64,000 bases of DNA from Streptomyces sp. SAI-135 (GTDB taxonomy: Bacteria; Actinomycetota; Actinomycetes; Streptomycetales; Streptomycetaceae), in assembly GCF_029893805.1 (NCBI RefSeq), contig NZ_JARXYP010000002.1, positions 1,860,001 through 1,924,000 on the forward strand. Reading direction: 5' to 3'. Each line of letters opens with the position of its first letter. Positions within the stretch are counted from its first letter, which is position 1. The position numbers were made by a program, and so were the translations under genes. Under the pieces are notes generated by a model. It searched no databases. It saw only the letters and a program-made list of their open reading frames with translations, and was not told where the DNA came from. Below, in pieces: positions 29,164 through 38,210 of this stretch.

Positions 29164-30300
29164 GTGGACGACGACAGCGGCGCGCGCCCCGGCGGCGAGG
29201 GCCCCGAGACCGACGGCACGGACGCACGCCGACCGCGGGGCGACGCTGCCCGCGGGCCCCATGACGACGCCGCCCGCGGGTACGAGGGACAGAGCACGGC
29301 CGGTGACGGGACCCAGGTGCCCGGCAAGCACACGGACCAGGGCACGGGAGGGGATGAGACGGCCCATGGCGCCGGCAGGCCCGAACGCCCCGCTGTACGG
29401 GGCGACCGACCCCACGCCACCGGCACACACGCGGACCAGGACCCCGCAGGCGACCAGCCCCACAGCCCAGCTGATCACCAGCGCCCCGGCCGCCAGGAAC
29501 CCCGGTCCCCGGACCACGCCGGTCACCACCCCCGCCCCGCCGACGAACCCGGGCCCCGCAACCCCGCCTGGCACCAGGGCCGCAGCACGTCGGACCCCGC
29601 CGCCCACCGTCGGCCCCCCGGCCACCCGGCCCGCGCCGGAACCCCCGGCCCCGCCCACCCCCACACCGCCTGGGAGCAGCACGTCGAGATTCCGCTCGCC
29701 GTCGCCTCCCTCGCCTTCCTCGCCGCCTACGCGCTGCGCGTCCTGGCCCCCGGTCTTCCGCAGGCCGTGCTCGACCTGTGTCTGGCGGTGACGCTGGCCG
29801 CGTGGGCGCTGTTCGCCGTCGACTACGCGGTCCGCTGGCGCCTCAGCGGGCAGCGGCTGCGTTTCGTACGGACGCATGTGCTGGACACCGTGGTCCTGCT
29901 CCTGCCGCTGCTGCGGCCGCTCAGGGTGGTGAAGGTGTACGAGACCGTGCTGCGCCGCCGTGGGCGGCCCCGCCTCGCCCTGCACGCCCGCGTGATGGCG
30001 TACTCCGGTCTGTCGACCCTTCTGCTGGGCTTCGCCGGTGCCCTCGCCGTGTACCAGCAGGAACGCCACGCCCCTGGTACCACCATGCCCACCTTCGGCG
30101 ACGCCGTCTGGTGGACCTGCGCCACCCTGACCACCGTCGGCTACGGCGACGTCACCCCGGTCACCCCGCTGGGACGGCTGATCGCGGTCGGCGTGATGAT
30201 GATCGGGATGGCCCTGCTCGCCGCGGTGACCGGCACCTTCGCCTCCTGGCTGCTCCAGGTGTTCTCGCGGGAGGACGACGAGAGGCCCCCGGGGAGCTGA
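29164..30300 (+). CDS. Voltage-gated-type potassium channel with a long disordered N-terminus
   Basis: This is a 378-residue ion channel. From about residue 176 there are hydrophobic segments S1-S2 (ASLAFLAAYALRVLA; LAVTLAAWALFAVDY), a region with spaced arginines (RPLRVVKVYETVLRRR), then S5, the pore loop with selectivity filter TTVGYGD (323-329) and S6. It therefore resembles Kv-type bacterial channels. Residues 1-170 are low in complexity: Gly, Pro, Asp, His, Arg and Thr with almost no hydrophobics. GTG 29164 is chosen because an ATG at 29083 would overlap the divergent HIT start and leave no promoter. Stop and terminator overlap. Confidence 0.85.
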   Translation: MDDDSGARPGGEGPETDGTDARRPRGDAARGPHDDAARGYEGQSTAGDGTQVPGKHTDQGTGGDETAHGAGRPERPAVRGDRPHATGTHADQDPAGDQPHSPADHQRPGRQEPRSPDHAGHHPRPADEPGPRNPAWHQGRSTSDPAAHRRPPGHPARAGTPGPAHPHTAWEQHVEIPLAVASLAFLAAYALRVLAPGLPQAVLDLCLAVTLAAWALFAVDYAVRWRLSGQRLRFVRTHVLDTVVLLLPLLRPLRVVKVYETVLRRRGRPRLALHARVMAYSGLSTLLLGFAGALAVYQQERHAPGTTMPTFGDAVWWTCATLTTVGYGDVTPVTPLGRLIAVGVMMIGMALLAAVTGTFASWLLQVFSREDDERPPGS

Positions 30301-30314
30301 ACTCCCCGAGGGCC
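30284..30314. terminator. Terminator shared by the channel gene and thrS
   Basis: Thirteen-base arms GGCCCCCGGGGAG and CTCCCCGAGGGCC (one mismatch) flank a five-base loop that contains part of the channel stop codon. The thrS stop is 15 nt away on the other strand. Confidence 0.75.
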
Positions 30315-30328
30315 CCGTCGTACGGGCG

Positions 30329-32305
30329 TCAGACCTGTGCCCGCTCCTCCACGACCTGCACGATCTTCGCGATGGCCTCGTCGAACGGGATGCCGTTCTC
30401 CTGCGAGCCGTCGCGGTAGCGGAAGGAGACCGAGCCGTTCGCCATGTCCTCGTCGCCCGCGATGACCATGAAGGGCACCTTCTGCTTCTGGGCGTTGCGG
30501 ATCTTCTTCTGCATCCGGTCGGACGAGGAGTCGACCTCGACCCGCAGGCCCTTCTTCTTGGCCGCGGCCGCGAACTTCTCCAGGTACTCGACGTGCGCGT
30601 CACCGATCGGGATGCCGAGCGCCTGGACGGGGGCCAGCCACGCCGGGAAGGCGCCCGCGTAGTGCTCGAGGAGCACCGCGAAGAACCGCTCGATGGAACC
30701 GAACAGCGCGCGGTGGATCATGACCGGGCGCTGCTTGGAGCCGTCCGGCGAGGTGTACTCCAGCTCGAAGCGCTCCGGCAGGTTGAAGTCCAGCTGGATC
30801 GTGGACATCTGCCAGGTACGGCCGATCGCGTCCTTGGTCTGGACGGAGATCTTGGGGCCGTAGAAGGCGGCGCCACCGGGGTCGGGAACCAGCGGCAGGC
30901 CCTGCTTCTCGGCGACCTGCCGCAGGGTCTCCGTGGCCTCTTCCCAGACCTCGTCCGAGCCGACGAACTTCTCCGGGTCCTTGGTGGACAGCTCCAGGTA
31001 GAAGTCGGTCAGGCCGTAGTCGCGCAGCAGGCCGAGGACGAAGGTGAGCGTCTTGTCGAGCTCCTCCGACATCTGCTCACGGGTGCAGTAGATGTGCGCG
31101 TCGTCCTGCGTGAAGCCACGCGCACGCGTGAGGCCGTGCACGACGCCCGACTTCTCGTACCGGTACACGGTCCCGAACTCGAACAGGCGCAGCGGCAGTT
31201 CGCGGTACGACCGCCCGCGCGCGTCGAAGATCAGGTTGTGCATCGGGCAGTTCATGGGCTTCAGGTAGTAGTCCACGCCCTCGTCGAGCTGCATGGGCGG
31301 GTACATGCCGTCGGCGTACCAGTCCAGGTGCCCGGACTGCTCGAAGAGCTTCCCCTTCGTCGCGTGCGGGGTGTAGACGAACTCGTAGCCCTCCTCCTCG
31401 TGACGGCGGCGCGAGTAGTCCTCCATCACCCGGCGGATGATGCCGCCCTTGGGGTGGAAGACCGCGAGGCCGGAGCCGATCTGCTCCGGGATGGAGAACA
31501 GGTCGAGCTCGCTGCCCAGCTTGCGGTGGTCGCGCTTCTCGGCCTCGGCGAGGAAGTCGAGGTGCGCCTTCAGCTCGTCCTTGGTGGGCCAGGCGGTGCC
31601 GTAGATGCGCTGGAGCATCGGGTTCTTCTCGCTGCCGCGCCAGTAGGCGGCCGCGTTGCGCATCAGCTTGAACGCCGGGATCGCACGGGTCGACGGCAGG
31701 TGGGGACCGCGGCAGAGGTCCTTCCAGCACAGGTCGCCGGTCTTGGCGTCGAGGTTGTCGTAGATCGTCAGCTCACCGGAGCCGACCTCGACGTCCGCTC
31801 CGTCGTCCGAGGAGGCCGAGCCCTTGAGGCCGATCAGTTCGAGCTTGTACGGCTCGTCGGAGAGCTCCTCGCGGGCCGCCTCGTCGGTCACCACACGGCG
31901 GGAGAACTTCTGCCCCCGCTTCTGGATCTCCTGCATCTTCTTCTCGATGGCCTTGAGATCCTCGGGGGTGAACGGCTTCTCGACGTCGAAGTCGTAGTAG
32001 AAGCCGTCCTTGACCGGCGGGCCGATGCCCAGCTTGGCCTCCGGGAAGAGCTCCTGGACGGCCTGCGCCATCACGTGCGCGGTGGAGTGGCGCAGGATGT
32101 TGAGACCGTCCTCGGAGGAGATCTCGACGCCCTCGACGGTCTCGCCGTCGCGCAGCTCGTACGCGAGGTCCCTGAGCTCGCCTCCCACGCGCGCGGCGAC
32201 GATCGAGCGCTCGCCGGCGAAGAGCTCGGCGGCCGTAGTGCCCGTCGTCACCACGCGCTCTTCCCGCTCGGAATCGCGTTGGATGATCACACGGACGTCT
32301 GACAC
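30329..32305 (-). CDS. thrS: Threonine-tRNA ligase
   Basis: This 658-residue class II synthetase has, in order: TGS domain (about 1-65); the SAD editing domain with [16 protein letters not shown] and the zinc-type HxxxH; and the catalytic core with [10 protein letters not shown] (motif 2 region and zinc Cys), [20 protein letters not shown] (motif 3) and [16 protein letters not shown] [11 protein letters not shown]. The C-terminal anticodon-binding domain ends in the usual [15 protein letters not shown]. The start is GTG 32305 behind GGAGAG. No T-box leader is seen in the 100 bases upstream. Confidence 0.97.
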   Translation of the reverse strand: MSDVRVIIQRDSEREERVVTTGTTAAELFAGERSIVAARVGGELRDLAYELRDGETVEGVEISSEDGLNILRHSTAHVMAQAVQELFPEAKLGIGPPVKDGFYYDFDVEKPFTPEDLKAIEKKMQEIQKRGQKFSRRVVTDEAAREELSDEPYKLELIGLKGSASSDDGADVEVGSGELTIYDNLDAKTGDLCWKDLCRGPHLPSTRAIPAFKLMRNAAAYWRGSEKNPMLQRIYGTAWPTKDELKAHLDFLAEAEKRDHRKLGSELDLFSIPEQIGSGLAVFHPKGGIIRRVMEDYSRRRHEEEGYEFVYTPHATKGKLFEQSGHLDWYADGMYPPMQLDEGVDYYLKPMNCPMHNLIFDARGRSYRELPLRLFEFGTVYRYEKSGVVHGLTRARGFTQDDAHIYCTREQMSEELDKTLTFVLGLLRDYGLTDFYLELSTKDPEKFVGSDEVWEEATETLRQVAEKQGLPLVPDPGGAAFYGPKISVQTKDAIGRTWQMSTIQLDFNLPERFELEYTSPDGSKQRPVMIHRALFGSIERFFAVLLEHYAGAFPAWLAPVQALGIPIGDAHVEYLEKFAAAAKKKGLRVEVDSSSDRMQKKIRNAQKQKVPFMVIAGDEDMANGSVSFRYRDGSQENGIPFDEAIAKIVQVVEERAQV

Positions 32306-32407
32306 CGGTCTCTCCTGACTGAAGGTGGATGCGGCGCCATACCGGGAGCGCGCGCAATAGGGGATCGTACCGACCCGGCACCCACCTCCGCGAAATCAGT
32401 CCCGGTC

Positions 32408-33619
32408 TCAGTCCCCTCCGCAGGCCTCCTCGAAGAAGTCGAGATTCTCCTGGAGGGACTTCATCAGCCGGTCCCGCTCGGCCTCGTCGACCTGCACGGG
32501 CACGACGTCCGTGGCTCCCGTGAGCCTGCGGAAGCCGCCGCGGCTCTCCAGCCTGCCGTGCACCCGGACCGGCAGCCCGACGAGATGGGCGTGCCCGGCG
32601 ATGCGGTACGCCTCCTCGTCCAGGCTCAGCCGGACGTGCGGTATCTCGGCGCCGGCCAGTACCCGCAGCCGTACCGACCCGTCGCCGCGCGGCCCCGACC
32701 TGCGCATCCGTACCACCGTGCCGGTGATCCGCACGGCGACGGAGGGCTCCTCGCGCAGGAAGCGGGCCCCGGCCTCGCGCAGCACGGGCAGGTCGCCGGG
32801 CGAGAACTCGACGGCCTCGCCGGACGCCGCGCACCCTTCGGGGACCCCGGCCGCGGGCGCCCACTCGACGGCGACACGGGCGCCCTCCGTGCCGCGGACG
32901 AGGGCGATCAGCGCCTCGGTGAGCTCCCGGCTGACGCCCGCCTCCACGGCCCCGTCGAAGGCGTCCATGCCGCCGGTGGCCCGCTGGTAGTCGATGGCCT
33001 CGCGGGCGGCGCACAGGGCCTGGTGGAGGCGGACGGCGAGGGGGCGGCCGGTGCCGACGGGCACGAAGGCGGTGAGCCGGCGGCCACCGGCGGCGGAGCC
33101 GACCAGGACGCTGTCGAGGGAGGCGGCGGCCGTACGGCGGTAGCGGGCGCCGTAGTAGCCGGCCCGGGCGCGGGTGGCGAGCGCGCCGGCGAGCAGGGTC
33201 TGGCGGGCGGCGGCGCGCAGTTGCTCCTCGACGGTCCATGCCGTGGCGTCGGCGGGGCCGGTCGGGACGTCCCGCCACCAGCGGATCTCGTCGCTGGGCA
33301 CGGCGAGGCCGACGAGCACCTCGCGCGCGGAGGGCGTGCCGCTGCGGGACAGGGCTACGAGTGCCTCCCCGAGGAGGTCCTCGCTGTCGGGGAAGGCGCG
33401 GCTCTCGGGCACGAGCAGGCTGGTTCCGCCGCCGGGACCGGGCGGGGTCCAGCGGCCGTAGCGACCGGGGGCGCCGCCGCGCCGCTGCCAGCCGTGCCGG
33501 TGCAGCAGGGCGCTGAGGACGGCGGGGTCGACCTCGTCGGGGGTCGGCGGGCGGTCCCAGTGGGCCTCGGGGTGGGGGCGTACCGCGCGCAGTGGCTCCT
33601 GAAGCGGGCGGTGGGTCAT
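32408..33619 (-). CDS. Hypothetical protein coupled to a DUF4365 gene
   Basis: This 403-residue soluble protein belongs to no family that I recognise. Residues 1-60 are Arg/Pro-rich; the middle is helical, including FVPVGTGRPLAVRLHQALCAAREAIDYQ. The last 130 residues look like a beta-rich domain (VAVRITGTVVRMRRSG, VRLRVLAGAEIPHVRLSL, LPVRVHGRLESRGGFRRL), possibly an OB-like fold; that is my inference. ATG 33619 overlaps the stop of the upstream DUF4365 gene as ATGA, so the two proteins are probably made together. The pair sits between thrS and a DnaQ-like exonuclease. Confidence 0.8.
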   Translation of the reverse strand: MTHRPLQEPLRAVRPHPEAHWDRPPTPDEVDPAVLSALLHRHGWQRRGGAPGRYGRWTPPGPGGGTSLLVPESRAFPDSEDLLGEALVALSRSGTPSAREVLVGLAVPSDEIRWWRDVPTGPADATAWTVEEQLRAAARQTLLAGALATRARAGYYGARYRRTAAASLDSVLVGSAAGGRRLTAFVPVGTGRPLAVRLHQALCAAREAIDYQRATGGMDAFDGAVEAGVSRELTEALIALVRGTEGARVAVEWAPAAGVPEGCAASGEAVEFSPGDLPVLREAGARFLREEPSVAVRITGTVVRMRRSGPRGDGSVRLRVLAGAEIPHVRLSLDEEAYRIAGHAHLVGLPVRVHGRLESRGGFRRLTGATDVVPVQVDEAERDRLMKSLQENLDFFEEACGGD

Positions 33620-34182
33620 GGTCTGCCTCCCGTCCCGACCCGCGTCATGATCTCGCACAGGGCCCGGTCGTCGAAGATGCGGTTGGTGGGGATCCGCACG
33701 GTGGTCCGGGTCCGGCCGGTGACGGGGTGGCCGGCCAGGTTGACCCAGTAGCAGCAGTGCCGGAGGTCCAGGCGGTCGTGGCCGGCGCGCAGCCAGTCGT
33801 CCTGGGCCCTCGGCACGAGCATCACGACCAGGATCTTGTGCACCGACACCGGGGTGCGGGCGAGTTTGCGCAGGTGGTCGTTGTCGAGCGTGAAGGAGAA
33901 GAAGCGGCCCGCCGGGTTGGGGGCCACCTGGTAGGTGCACTTGAGCTGCACCTTGATGGTGACCTCGTCGTCGACGGTGTGTCCGGGCGAGCCGTGGCTG
34001 ACGTGCCAGTCGATGCCGTTGTCCGGGAAGGGCTGCGACAAGGAGCAGCCGGCCGCCGCCGCGACGGCGTGCAGATAGCCCACCTGCAGTGTCTCCATGC
34101 AGGCGGTGGTGGCGAGCGTGCCGCGAAGGGGGCCCGTGCGTCCGGGCAGCAGCCCGCCCCGCTCGGGCTGCGCTATCGCCAT
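33616..34182 (-). CDS. DUF4365 domain-containing protein
   Basis: This 188-residue protein matches DUF4365 by its pattern: METLQVGYLHAVAAAAGCSLS, then DNGIDWHV, IKVQLKCTYQ and KILVVMLVP. The D...Q-x-K arrangement (GIDW, KVQLKCT) is reminiscent of the PD-(D/E)XK nuclease fold to which DUF4365 has been linked, so a nuclease role is possible but unproven. The start is ATG 34182 (AIAQPERGGLLPG); the stop overlaps the downstream start by 4 nt. It is divergent from the exonuclease at 34351. Confidence 0.82.
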   Translation of the reverse strand: MAIAQPERGGLLPGRTGPLRGTLATTACMETLQVGYLHAVAAAAGCSLSQPFPDNGIDWHVSHGSPGHTVDDEVTIKVQLKCTYQVAPNPAGRFFSFTLDNDHLRKLARTPVSVHKILVVMLVPRAQDDWLRAGHDRLDLRHCCYWVNLAGHPVTGRTRTTVRIPTNRIFDDRALCEIMTRVGTGGRP

Positions 34183-34350
34183 GACCAACAGCCTTCCGAA
34201 CCAGGTGATTCCCTGTGACGGGCCGCTGAACTGCGCAGACCCGTACTTGTGTTGTGTCCTTCCGGCGTAGTGCGCAAACAGCCCGGGTATCACCAAACAG
34301 GCAGAAGACGGGACGTCAGCTGCCGGGCTTGACGGAGGAGTTGGGTAGGC

Positions 34351-35076
34351 ATGACGTGCTGGTACGAGGGGCCCCTCGCGGCCTTCGACACGGAGACCAC
34401 GGGCGTCGACGTGGAGAGCGACCGGATCGTGTCGGCCGCCGTCGTCGTCCAGGACGCGCCGGGCAGTCGGCCCCGGGTGACCCGTTGGCTGGTCAACCCC
34501 GGTGTGCCGGTGCCCGAGGCGGCGACGGCGGTGCACGGTCTGACGGACGAACACCTGCAGCGCAACGGCCGCTGGCCGGCGCCGGTGATGTACGAGATAG
34601 CGGAGGCTTTGGCCGAACAGGCGGCGGCGAACCGGCCGTTGGTCGTGATGAACGCACCCTTCGACCTGACGCTGCTGGACCGCGAGCTGCGCCGGCACCG
34701 CGCCTCGTCGCTGGACCGCTGGTTGCAGGCCTCGACGCTGCGGGTCCTGGATCCGCGGGTCCTGGACAGGCACCTCGACCGCTACCGCAAGGGCCGCCGC
34801 ACCCTGACGGATCTGTGCGCGCACTACGAGGTGCCGCTGGAGGGCGCCCACGACGCGGCCGCGGACGCGCTGGCCGCACTGGACGTCGTACGGTCGCTCG
34901 GGCGCCGTTTCGCGGCCCGGCTGGAGCGCCTGTCCCCCGCCGAGCTGCACACCTTGCAGGCGACCTGGCACGCGGCGCAGGCCCGTGGGCTGCAGGCGTG
35001 GTTCGCGCGCAGCGGTACCTACGAGATCGTGGACACCTCGTGGCCGCTGCGGCCGGACCTGCCGGCGGCGGCATGA
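34351..35076 (+). CDS. DnaQ-like 3'-5' exonuclease (DEDDh family)
   Basis: This 241-residue exonuclease has the ExoI motif AAFDTETTGVDVESDRIV (first Asp and Glu), ExoII with NAPFDLTLLDREL (Asp), and ExoIII as GAHDAAADALAALDV (His and Asp), a complete DEDDh set. It lacks polymerase or BRCT domains, so it is a free-standing proofreading or repair exonuclease. The start ATG 34351 has GGAGGA upstream. It ends at a terminator shared with a tRNA-Val gene. Confidence 0.92.
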   Translation: MTCWYEGPLAAFDTETTGVDVESDRIVSAAVVVQDAPGSRPRVTRWLVNPGVPVPEAATAVHGLTDEHLQRNGRWPAPVMYEIAEALAEQAAANRPLVVMNAPFDLTLLDRELRRHRASSLDRWLQASTLRVLDPRVLDRHLDRYRKGRRTLTDLCAHYEVPLEGAHDAAADALAALDVVRSLGRRFAARLERLSPAELHTLQATWHAAQARGLQAWFARSGTYEIVDTSWPLRPDLPAAA

Positions 35077-35110
35077 AAAGAGCCGGTCCGCTGCTGCGGA
35101 CCGGCTTTTC
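35076..35110. terminator. Bidirectional terminator between the exonuclease gene and tRNA-Val
   Basis: AAAAG precedes a perfect 11-bp stem AGCCGGTCCGC/GCGGACCGGCT with a TGCT loop, followed by TTTTCC. It can stop both the exonuclease transcript and the minus-strand tRNA transcript. Confidence 0.9.
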
Positions 35111-35114
35111 CCGG

Positions 35115-35186
35115 TGGGCGATACTGGGTTCGAACCAGTGACCTCTTCGGTGTGAACGAAGCGCTCTCCCACTGAGCTAATCGCCC
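35115..35186 (-). tRNA. tRNA-Val (anticodon CAC)
   Basis: A 72-nt cloverleaf on the minus strand. Acceptor stem GGGCGAT/ATCGCCC, D-arm GCTC/GAGC, anticodon stem CTTCG/CGAAG with loop TTCACAC, T-arm ACTGG/CCAGT with TTCGAAC; CCA is not encoded. It is identical to the tRNA at 45159-45230, together with 4 flanking bases. Confidence 0.96.
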
Positions 35187-35225
35187 GGGAACGCACTGAA
35201 CAATACAGGTCCCCGCGGCCTTCCT

Positions 35226-35672
35226 TCAAACCGCTTCCAAGTAGGCGACCAGCCCCCGCCGTCCGGCATGCATCATCCAGCGGTGGTTGGCCAGGAAGAC
35301 CGGCCGTCCGGGCACCGCGAAGCGCCTCAGCAGCGGTTTGCGCACCTCGGTGACCTGGTCGTAGTGGGCGAGGCTGCCGTCGCCGTCGGGGGTGATCGTC
35401 CAGCGCGCCCAGCCGTCCAGGTCACCGTCCATGGCGATCTCCAGCACCCCGGCCGCCGGGTCGCGCCGCACCTCGCGGGCGGTGAAGACCAGGTCGTACG
35501 GCAGCACCGCGCGGATCGTGATCACACCGCTGGTGTCGTCCAGCCGCCGCACCTCGCGCACCTGGGGCCACCAGCGCGGGTACTCCTCGGCACGCTCCAG
35601 CACGTCGTAGACGACGGCGGGCTTCGCGGGCAGGGACCACAGGCTGCGGAAGCGGTATCGGGTCCAGTCCAT
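35226..35672 (-). CDS. SRPBCC-family (polyketide cyclase/dehydrase-like) protein
   Basis: This 148-residue START/SRPBCC-fold protein opens DWTRYRFRSLWSLPAKPAVVYDVLERAEEYPRWWP, the classic ligand-pocket N-terminus, and ends with the amphipathic C-terminal helix HRWMMHAGRRGLVAYLEAV. Ligand and function are unknown; the name cyclase reflects only the fold. ATG 35672 is chosen. It is divergent from the membrane protein gene at 35757, and a palindromic operator candidate (35696-35721) lies between them. Confidence 0.88.
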   Translation of the reverse strand: MDWTRYRFRSLWSLPAKPAVVYDVLERAEEYPRWWPQVREVRRLDDTSGVITIRAVLPYDLVFTAREVRRDPAAGVLEIAMDGDLDGWARWTITPDGDGSLAHYDQVTEVRKPLLRRFAVPGRPVFLANHRWMMHAGRRGLVAYLEAV

Positions 35673-35695
35673 GGGGAGAGTCTGGCATCGGATAC

Positions 35696-35721
35696 GAGTA
35701 CGTTCTGAGTACGTGTACTCA
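35696..35721. promoter_or_regulatory. GAGTAC-type palindromic operator candidate
   Basis: TGAGTAC-GT-GTACTCA is a 7-2-7 inverted repeat (35706-35721), with a further direct GAGTAC at 35696-35701. It lies in the 84-bp divergent region between the SRPBCC gene and the membrane protein gene. The form suits a TetR- or MarR-type dimer; no such regulator is encoded nearby. Confidence 0.45.
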
Positions 35722-35756
35722 TGTCGTGCCGCGTGACCCAGCCCACACTTCAGGGC

Positions 35757-38140
35757 ATGACGCACATCCCGCCCCCGGCCGAGGAGCTGCGGCTCATCGA
35801 CGCCGAGCTGTGGCAACTGGACACCCGCCGCAGTCAGTTGCTGGCCCGCCGGGCCTGGTTGGTCGCCGCACTCCAGCCGCAGTGGCAGGCGCCGCAGCCG
35901 ACCGGCCCGAGGCCCTCCGCATCCCCGCGCCCCGAGGCGAGCGCACCGAGCGTGCAGAACGCGCTCCTGGTCCTCGGCGGTGTCCTGCTCACCGTCGCGG
36001 CGATGGTGTTCACCCTGGTCAGCTGGGGTCACCTGGGGATCGCCGGCCGGTCCCTGGTGCTCGGCGCGGTCACGGCGGCCGTGCTCGCCGCGCCGCTCCC
36101 GCTGCTGAAGCGCGGGCTGCGCTCGACGGCCGAGTCGGTGGCCGGCCTGGGCCTGGCACTGACGGTCCTGGACGCGGTCGCGCTGCACGGGGCCGTGTTC
36201 ACCGAGGCCCCCGGGGCGCCGTACACCGCGGTCGCCTCGGCCCTGCTCACGGGGCTCTGGGCGGCCTACGGCCTCCTGCCGCACGCCTCCGAGCTGCGCC
36301 TGCCGCGCCCGGCCGCCCTGGTCGCGGCCCAACTCCCGCTGTTCTTCTGGGCGGTGGCCGCGGACGCGGGGTCGTTCGGCATCACGGCCGCGCTCCTGGT
36401 GACGGCCGCGTCCGACACGGTCGTGGCGCTCCGGACGACGTCCAGGTCCCTCCGCGTGGTCGCCGCGAGCGGCGCGTACGGCGTGGGCGCCTCGGGCGTA
36501 CTGGCCGCCGGCTGGCTGACCTGGACAGCCTCCGGCCCGAGCGCCGCCGCCCGTGCGGCGGCGCTCCTTCTCCTGGCGAGCGCGATCGCGCTGACCGCCG
36601 GGTGGCGGAGTGGTCGTGAGGCGACCCGCGCGCCCGGCGAGGAGCAGTCCCGCGGTCTCGCCCTCACCGCCGGCCTGCTCGCGGTGGCCGCCCTCGGCGG
36701 GGTGGCCCGGTCCGCGCTGCCCGGGGTGTGGACGGTTCCGGTCCATCTGGCCCTCGGCATCGCCCTGTTGGCGGCGCTGCGGTCGGCCCGGCTGCCGGAG
36801 ACGGTACGGCGGGGTCTGCTGTGGGCGTCCGGTGCGGTACAGGCACTGTCCCTGCTGTGGACGCTGCCCGTCGTCGGCGTGGTCGTGCTGGGGCCGCTCT
36901 CCTGGGCCTCGCAGGCGTGGACCGGCACCCCGCCGGACTCCCGCGCCGCGGTGACGTCCCACCTGACCTGGCCGCCGTACTCCGGGACGGTTCCGCTGGT
37001 CCTGGCGGTCCTGGCGGGCGTCCTCGCTCTGGCCGTGCGCGACACGACCTGGCGCCCGAGGGCACTGACCGCCGCCCTCGGCCTGGCCTGGGCCACGTTC
37101 CTCACCGTCCCGGCAGTACTGGAACTCCCCTACGCCGTCGGCCTGTTGGTTCAGGGAGCGGCGACCGCGGGGGTCCTGGCGTCGGCCGTCCTGCTGTCCA
37201 GGCCCGTCGCTCTCGTCCCGGCGCTCGTGGCCTCCGTGAGCCTCGCCTTCCTCTCCCTCGCCACCCGGCCGGCGACCCTCACCACGCTGTGCGCCCTGGT
37301 CGTGCTGTTCGCTGTGGCCTCCTGGCGTGCCGCGCCCGTCACGGCGCCCGCCGCCCTCGGGTACGCCGCCGCCCTCGCCTGCGCGACGGGCGCCGCCGCG
37401 GACTGGTCGGCCCCGCACACCGCCCTGCTCGTCCTGACGGTCCCCGCGGCCGCGGCCCTACTGGCCTGGCGGCTCACCGACTCCCCCGAGCGAGCCTGCC
37501 GATCGAGCTGGCCGGAGCCACGACCGCGCTCCTGGCGGTCGCCCTGGCCGTCACCGACCTGCCGATGTTCGCCCTGGTCCTGGCCCTGTGCGCGGTGATC
37601 ATCGCGGGCACGGCCGTCCGCGAGGACCGCCGTGGCCTCGGCTACCCGGCCGCCGCCCTGTTCCTGCTGGCGACCTGGGTCCGCCTGGTGGCCTGGGACG
37701 TGGGGACGGTCGAGGCGTACACCCTCCCGGCCGCCGTCCCGGCCCTGCTGGTCGGAGCCCTGCGCCGGCGCCACGCCCCCGGGACGTCGTCCTGGACGGC
37801 CTACGCTCCGGGTCTCACCGCCGCCCTGGTGCCCAGCCTCATGGCGGCCTGGGACGACCCGCACTGGACCCGTCCCCTGCTCCTGGGCCTGGCCGCCCTC
37901 CTGGTCACCCTGCTGGGCGCCCGCCACCACCTCCAGGCACCCCTGCTGCTGGGCGGCGCGGTCCTGACCCTGGACGCCCTGCACGAACTGGCCCCGTACC
38001 TCGTCCAGGTCACGGACGCCCTCCCCCGCTGGGTACCCCCGGCTCTGGCCGGCCTGCTCCTGCTCGCGCTCGGGGCGACGTACGAGCGACGCCTGAGGGA
38101 CGCCCGAAGGATGCGGGACTTCCTGGGCAGCCTGCGCTGA
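35757..38140 (+). pseudogene. Multi-spanning membrane protein gene with a frameshift
   Basis: The N-terminus has a short helical segment (PPAEELRLIDAELWQLDTRRSQLLARRAWL) and a Pro-rich linker, then some twenty hydrophobic helices. The first frame is membrane-protein-like up to about 37498 (LLAWRLTDSPERA) and then turns into Arg/Ser/Pro-rich nonsense with a stop at 37598. The frame one base back continues the protein (LPIELAGATTALLAVALAV onward) to 38140. Restoring one base near 37495-37499 would give about 795 residues. It is either a real one-base deletion or a sequence error. The family is a Streptomyces membrane protein of unknown role. ATG 35757 is preferred over ATG 35721. Confidence 0.78.
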
Positions 38141-38149
38141 CCCCACCCA

Positions 38150-38183
38150 GGGGCGCGGGGAACTGCGCGACCGGCCACGACGG
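38150..38183. repeat. Dispersed 34-bp intergenic element, copy 2
   Basis: This is the same element as at 10895-10928, differing by one base (ACCGGCC for ACCAGCC). It is in the 70-bp gap between the convergent membrane protein gene and the lyase gene, and is the only hairpin-forming sequence there. Confidence 0.75.
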
Positions 38184-38210
38184 ACGCGCGGTTCCCCACC
38201 ACCTCAACCC

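Noticed and set aside
32306..32407. T-box leader for thrS
   Set aside because: The gap is only about 100 bases and shows no specifier or antiterminator elements.
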